A DNA stretch of 64,000 bases, taken from Riptortus pedestris (taxonomy: Eukaryota; Arthropoda; Insecta; Hemiptera; Alydidae). The stretch lies in contig CM032231.1 of NCBI GenBank assembly GCA_019009955.1, positions 105,103,501-105,167,500 on the forward strand, given 5' to 3'. This document shows positions 58,263 to 64,000 of this stretch, piece after piece. The translations under genes and the position numbers were made by a program. Positions within the stretch are counted from its first letter, which is position 1, and each line of letters begins with the position of its first letter. The notes under the pieces were generated by a model that was not told the origin of the DNA, searched no databases, and saw only the letters and a program-made list of their open reading frames with translations.

Positions 58263-58700
58263 ATGTCATACTTAAAAAAATTAAAATTAGAATTCACTGA
58301 AGAAATGTTTTTTAAGGCACACCACTCAAATGTTCATAGCAATTATAAAAACCTTAATTTAGAAATCAGTAACTATATATGTAATAAGTCCAGCAATAAT
58401 ACTATAAGCCTCATAATGAAGGCTAGAGGGGAATTGTTAAATTTGAATTATACAATAGGTAGATCAGAGAATCAATGGGTTTGTTCCCTCTGTAACAAAA
58501 ATGAAATAGGAAATACATACCATTTTATTGCTGCTTGCCCTGTGCTTAATGAGTTTAGGAAACAGTATTTTGGCTCACCCATACTTAGCCACAATGAATT
58601 TATTTTATTTTTAAATGGCAAGAATTGGCTTGCGCTGTATACATATTTGAGTGTTGCCCTACGTTATAGGAAATTGCTCATAGGGGAGTATAATAATTAG
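58263..58700 (+). pseudogene. LINE reverse transcriptase C-terminal tail with CCHC knuckle (copy 2)
   Basis: A 145-codon frame, sister of 39090-39533. Residues 51-143 align: 'IMKARGELLNLNYTIGRSE', C74-x2-C77-x9-H87-x4-C92 in 'CSLCNKNEIGNTYHFIAAC', 'NEFILFLNGKNW' and 'RYRKLLIGEYN'. The frame is uninterrupted up to a TAG at its end, so this copy is less damaged at the C-terminus than copy 1. Reverse transcriptase and endonuclease are absent. The start Met is only where the open stretch begins. Confidence 0.87.
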
Positions 58701-59008
58701 GTATATTATATATGTTCCTTTTCCTCTATTTAAATATGTATGTTTATGTAATGTATTTTGCTTGCTTTTGCAATACTAAAGCATTTTATTATATAAAAGG
58801 AATAGCTCAACAGACGGACTTATCAGTCCTTGTTAAGTATGTTAGGTTTAATTAGTATATCAAATGTAATAGAACATTTAAATTTTATGTTATCATTATT
58901 TTAAATTTTATGTTATCATTATTTTAATTATGGCAATGAAGTAATTGTAAAGTTATTTGTAGTTATTTTTCTGAATAAACATACTTTATTATTATTATTA
59001 TAAAAAAA
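58701..59008 (+). mobile_element. 3' untranslated region and tail of the LINE copy 2
   Basis: Contains 'ctcaacagacggacttatca' shared with copy 1, an internal duplicated 'ttttatgttatcattatttt' segment at about 58890-58925, and the 3' end 'aaacatactttattattatt'. The ATT tail resembles that of the SINE family. Confidence 0.82.
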
Positions 59009-62000
59009 TGAGATTTAAGCATAAGAAATACCAAAACTATACAAGATTTTAGAATTATCCTTAGAGGACATTATAATAAAAAAGGAAAATGTAATTTTAA
59101 AGCTCGTGTGCTTTTGAATTTAAAAAAAATACATTTCGAAAAATTGTATCGACAAATTGTTCTCTAATGGGCCCAAATTTGTATCAAAAATAAAACCATT
59201 CATTGAAAATTTGACTTTTGAATTTTCAAATATACAGACCCCAAATTTCAGAACATTAAAGTGTTTTTTTGTGATTATTCTGTCGATTTAGATGTTCATC
59301 AACTCCAACTTCAATCAAACTTAACGTTTTCTTGACAGAAAAATTTCGTTGGTTATCTAATGTTTATTTTATTCGGCTTGTCTAGATATTCAATATGAAC
59401 ATTTAAACATAAATGGGTATATATTTTTATTTCCTTGATTTACCTGCATGCCCCAGCTTTCGTATAGCCACCGACAAGCGAAATGTTTCCCTTTGCTGAA
59501 AACAAGTAATGATAACAAAGTGAATTTTGTTTGAACAATGCTAACATTAGTAAGGAATCTCACTGTGATAAATATTTTCTGAAAAATTAATTAGTTTTAT
59601 TAAATTTTAATTAATTTAGGAAACACGTTTGTAATTTGGGGTAATGATCGTTTGGAGTGATCAAAATGATTAAGGCACTTCCGGAAGATAATCATATGCC
59701 AGGCAGTATATATCATATATGTAAATCGTCAATAATTAGGAAATATGGGCTGGAATTCTCAACTTATGATATATGGTCACTAGGGAACGCAATCTTCATA
59801 GAATTATTTGATGGAGTTTGGAAGAGGTTCCAGATTCTAGTTGGTCCACTTCGGAGGACCATATTCACGAACCGTGATTTGAAGCTGGAGTTCAGAACAG
59901 TTCTCCATGGTGCTTTTTCAGCCGACAGATTCAGTTTTAGGTCTTTCATCGGAGTTGTGGGACCCCGCTTTGTCTCTGCTACCATAGTCTTGCTAAATAG
60001 ACCGTAATGTCGGAGAGTGGTCGCGGCTGACGTTCGCTGACTAGATCAGGATGTAAATCCTTCCGCCAAGATTCGCACTATGAAAGAGTTGAAGAGGTCA
60101 TTGTTGTCCGAACTTTCCAAAGAGGTCGACAGAATCAGAAAATAAAATCAGCATCCCAATCTCCAAATAGGATCGGGTCCATTGTCAACGGCTGGAAACG
60201 AACTTCTCCTCGGATGGGAGGTGATCGTTTTGTCTAGCGTTTCGCTCTCGAATGCATTTCAGTACACGCAATGCATTTTATCTCGGGCTGTCGGAGCTAA
60301 TTTCCGCAGTATGTGTCACCTCTGTTGGCGGGGCGGTAGCTCCAACTTTTCGACGTGATATGATGGAACTATCATCACGCATCTAGCGACCTGACGAGTA
60401 CCATAGTTTAAACCCATAAATGGACGTGGCTATTGTAGCACAATAGTCTCCAAATACAATGAAAACAATGCCGTCTAATAATGCCGCCAGTAGTGCTCCG
60501 TTCCTGAGGCTCGCTTCTCTATAAATATTATTGATCCGAATTAACATAAATATTTCCCAATTCGCAATTAAAACAACGGATTAATTAAAGTATAATAACA
60601 TACAAACATGTCAGAAAACATTAAAAAAAATTACAAATGAAATTTACTTAGGCGCAAGAAGGAAATTCCCACTTTCTAAAAGCACAGCTTACAATTATAT
60701 CTTTCACAAGTATTTCCAATAAAAAGAAAATATTTTTTATAATTCATCATACTCCGTCAGCAAATAGTTTCTAATTTAATTATTTCTAATTTGAGAAAAC
60801 ATTTGTTTTTCGTCCTGGATGTCTACGCCAGTACTCCACCTTCGAGCTACAGGCATGACGTCTGATCCACACCAATATCTTCCTCCCGAAATCAAACTCT
60901 CCGTATACGACACCCGGCTGTATATTAAAGTGGGACATTATTTGTCAGTTAATAGGTTAAAGTAATTAATTATTTAGTTACTTTTAATAAGAAAGGAACA
61001 TTTTCCTCACCTGCCGTGAGTCGAAAAATCAAATCTGTAGGGCACCTGTAAAACTTATTTAGGTGGTACTCGTTCAATAGCTGAATAATCGGCAAGATAT
61101 CTAGAATACTGTGTTTTGGATGAGAAAAATTCGTCTCTCGAATTACAATAATTTAAATTAAACCAATAACAGGATTTTAACAACTCCTAACTAAATCTCA
61201 TGGCTTTATTTAGTTTTCCAATAAATGATATTTTTTGTATTAAATAAATTGACATTTACTTTAAGCTGTTTTGGTTAATCGCAACAGTGGGGTACCACAC
61301 TTTTCATTCTAGGTAGTAAAAATTAAATCATTTCTAGCACAATGAACCATATATTAGTATAAAAAAATATTATATTAAATTAATTTTTATAGAATTTAAA
61401 AAAAGGTAAAGAACTATTTTATTTACGAAACCTTGGGTAGTTCAAATGGCTGAGCTGGAGTAGAGAATTCAGAAAGAATATTTTATAAAATTTACTTTTT
61501 TTAAACAAATAAAACTGAGATTTAAAATACATAATAATATGCCCCCCATAATTTATTTATTTAAAAAATACCACACCGCCTTAAATTTATGTACTCCGTA
61601 AAGTTCCTTGTACACACAAAGTATTTAGAAGTAAGTAGCCTAATTTATTCAATTTATATAGAAGGGATTCTAATTTTATAAAGCTTGGATAAAACTCGAT
61701 TCTTAACCTTTAGGATAAACAAGTAGTCAAATATATACAGTTTTTTAATCAATTTGAACTGTCTAAATGAAGCTTTAAGGGAGGTTCATATTCAGGATCT
61801 TGGTTTCTTGGTTTGGTGGATCAAAAATCGTTAAAATATATAATTTTTACAGAAAAAACGTCTCCCACAAATCTTTTGTATTTCTAATGAGGTCGACGAA
61901 TTTTTCAGATTCATCCTCTCCCAACTTATTGTAATTGATTTTAGGGGTTAAAAGATTTGGTTTACAAATTTGGGTCAATTGCTTCACTCCTCGCTTGCAA

Positions 62001-62480
62001 TCCCTCATCTGATAATGAGTTTTGGTTGTGAATTAGCCGAAACTCCTCCATCTGTTGTTTTCAGATAAATGGAATATTAACTGTATACAGCCCTCCCTCC
62101 ATCGTCATTTACTTGAAAGTTCAAAATATCAAAACTAAATTGCAAATTGGTGGACCTGAAACATATTTTTGACTTTTTAATCCGAAGGAGTAGTCCTCCA
62201 ACGACAAACCCTGGAATTACTAATATGATCGGGTTTGTTCCACCAAATTCTAATAGGAAATGAAATGTTGAAACAATTTCATATCAAGCATTTTATTCAT
62301 CCAAAGCATTTTGAGGGGAAAAAGTTATTAAAAATAAAATTATATGAAAATTTCTGATATTTTCTTATGAAAAGCATTAAAATTACTTTTTTTATAAAAT
62401 GGAAATAACTTTGAATGACTCAGTTTTTATTCAAGTTAGTTACTGGTCTCGTAATAATTGACACGAGAATGTTCGTATAT
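59009..62480. other. Mostly AT-rich; one unexplained GC-richer stretch with an open frame
   Basis: Bases about 59760-60530 are GC-richer. On minus, an open frame runs from about 60050 down to 59764 ('GPTTPMKDLKLNLSAEKAPW', then 'RIWNLFQTPSNNSMK'), and on plus a 116-codon frame covers 59657-60007. I recognise neither product and cannot tell which strand, if any, codes. Elsewhere nothing is supported. Confidence 0.35.
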
Positions 62481-62481
62481 A

Positions 62482-62635
62482 ATTATTAACTTCCACTGTT
62501 CGCAACTAAGGCTAATTGGGACGGGTTATCTACAGGTTTTCTAGCCAGGGTGGGACTAAGGATTTTATTTAATGAATTCCGTCACTAAATTAATTCGTAT
62601 TACCCAGGCAGAAATCGAAGTCACCACTCTAGATT
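62482..62635 (-). mobile_element. tRNA-derived SINE, head-truncated
   Basis: On plus 'ttattaacttccactgttcg', 'ggctaattgggacgggttat', a deletion removing the 'accaccctt' part, and 'ccagggtgggactaagg' lead into a B-box remnant ('ggcagaaatcgaag'). The A box is missing. Confidence 0.82.
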
Positions 62636-63392
62636 AAACAATAAGAGCAAAATGTATTTTATATATTCAAAATAATTATTGGGTAAGTAGTATCAGTGTT
62701 TACTATGTTAATTTTCATATTAATTTTGGCAATAGCATTATACTGGTTGCCGTAGTCTTTTTCATTATTGCCATTCTCATTTCTGTCCTTCCGGTATGAA
62801 AGTTAATTCAAATCAAAGTCATTTTAATCCTACATATAAGTCGAAATGGTTTTGGCTGAAAATAGATTTCATTAAAATCCTGCTTATTCTTTTCTCCAAA
62901 AAATGTATTATTTCCTATAACAAATTTTCGTTTCTTCTGCAACACCCACCCACGAGGAACATCGTACCATAAAAGGACCGATATGAATTCATCTTAAAAT
63001 TACATTCGTCAACGGAATTTGCAAAAAAAAAAAAAAAAAAATGTTATGAAGGACTTTAGGGGATCGCGTTTTGTTATGTACTTTTTTAATATGTTGTGAT
63101 AGTCTCTGATTTTACATTTTTGTTATCTCATCAATGCAAAAAGCATAACTATTCTCAATCCGAATTCATTAAATTCTGTATATTGGGCCCACATTCTCAT
63201 TTGAATTTTTTTTTTCACGTTTTTAATTTATTTTTGCCATTGTGTTCGAACATTTTGTCACATGTAATTGTAAACGCACTACTTATTATTAAAGAATAAT
63301 CGCATTAAGATAACTGTAAAACATCTATTTAATTTAAGCGCCAAATTTGATGAAATAGTTTATTTTTTTTTTATTATTTTTTTTTTAATTTA
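62636..63392. other. AT-rich stretch, nothing recognised
   Basis: A poly(A) run lies at about 63023-63041. No gene or repeat copy is supported. Confidence 0.4.
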
Positions 63393-63625
63393 AATATTTA
63401 CGTCAATTTTATTCTACTATAGCCAATCGGTTGAGGTTATGTGCAGGATATCACCTATTTTAGGCAGAATGGACTGAACATTATATTTTCACTTAAAACC
63501 TCTGAATATTAAAATTAAACGTTTAATATAACATGAACTAAATAAAGAAACGCTAGAGTCCTTGCTGGACCAGGACCGCAACCACAATCTTAAACGACTC
63601 CATGGTGCCAACGGCGAGTATCCTA
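63393..63625 (-). mobile_element. Possible old SINE copy
   Basis: On plus 'tactatagccaatcggttga', 'gcaggatatcacctatttta' and later 'gctggaccaggaccgcaacc' keep the order of the minus-strand SINE body and head but at low similarity. It could be an old member or a related SINE family. Confidence 0.4.
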
Positions 63626-63929
63626 CATACGTTCTGGTCTCCGACATCTGCTAGCCATTTTCATCTCTGCAATGGCTGGCCGCTTCTTCTGAAATATGGC
63701 ATTATTTGTTAGATATGTAGGGAGAAATTAAATTCCATAAACAATTAAAAAAAATTTTTAAAAATTAAATAAATAAATATAAAAAATATCTTTTCTTTTT
63801 ATTTAACTTTTTTTAATCCAAAACCTTTCGGATTCCTCATAGAAACTCATTTATATAAAAAATCTTTTTCATTATACTGCACGCAAAGCATGTGTTTTCA
63901 ATATCCAGTTTGAGTACCCAAAGTAGCTA

Positions 63930-64000
63930 TTTTCCGTCCTAGGACGCAAAGTAAAACAGATGTTTTACTTTTCCGTCCTAGGAAGCAAAGTAAAACAGAT
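63930..64000. repeat. 39 bp tandem repeat running off the window
   Basis: Two units beginning TTTTCCGTCCTAGGA, at 63930 and 63969; the second is cut by the window end. Within the unit, CCTAGGA and AAAGTAAAAC recur inverted (GTTTTACTTT, TCCTAGG), so each pair of units can also fold into a hairpin. The array may continue to the right. Confidence 0.8.

Noticed and set aside
59657..60007. Resemblance of 'YDIWSLG' in the plus frame to a protein kinase motif
   Set aside because: Only one short motif fits, the order of other kinase-like words is wrong, and the opposite strand is equally open.

Overview
This window looks like non-coding, repeat-dominated nuclear DNA of a eukaryote, probably an arthropod or other invertebrate. 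It is AT-rich and full of (TA)n, (GT)n/(CA)n and (TC)n microsatellites. It carries tRNA-derived SINEs, decayed LINE, Penelope-like and Merlin-type elements and foldback MITE-like elements, and has no ribosome-binding-site/operon organisation. I found no host gene I can defend: no rRNA, no intact tRNA, no CRISPR array and no long conserved exon. The open reading frames present are transposon remnants, products of tandem repeats, or short chance frames. The host species cannot be named from the sequence alone.

Layout. 1-21 kb holds most copies of a Helitron-like/DINE-like repeat with terminal hairpins and an internal TA microsatellite. It also holds a 0.3 kb inverted-terminal-repeat MITE, the first copy of a 0.6 kb hairpin element, several SINEs, a foldback with two hammerhead-ribozyme-like motifs at 12.8-13.06 kb, and a 5'-truncated Penelope-like element (GIY-YIG endonuclease part) at 17.3-18.5 kb. 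A second foldback at 19.8-21.1 kb is split by a 1 kb Helitron-like copy. 21-31 kb is mostly unassigned AT-rich DNA with a 184 bp direct-repeat pair and the second hairpin element. 32.4-33.6 kb is a nest: a LINE 3' end inside a Merlin-type transposon remnant, with a SINE near the transposon's right end. 35.5-39.5 kb has another hammerhead foldback, a SINE inside a SINE, and a LINE 3' end.

42.07-45.62 kb is the most striking object: about 100 tandem copies of a 35 bp unit with higher-order structure. Its consensus has no stop codon in any forward frame, which creates false ORFs up to 272 codons. 47-56 kb repeats the themes: third hairpin element, another hammerhead, a less deleted Merlin remnant, Helitron-like copy and SINEs, including an inverted pair. 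58.3-59.0 kb has the sister copy of the LINE 3' end. The last 70 bp start a 39 bp repeat that runs off the window.

The elements form an interacting retroelement community. The LINEs and the Penelope-like element carry the readable enzymatic fragments, and both copies of the first LINE family end in an ATT-type tail like the SINEs. The Penelope-related repeats are marked by minimal hammerhead motifs, repeatedly in inverted pairs. All protein remnants are truncated or frameshifted, so none appears autonomous here.
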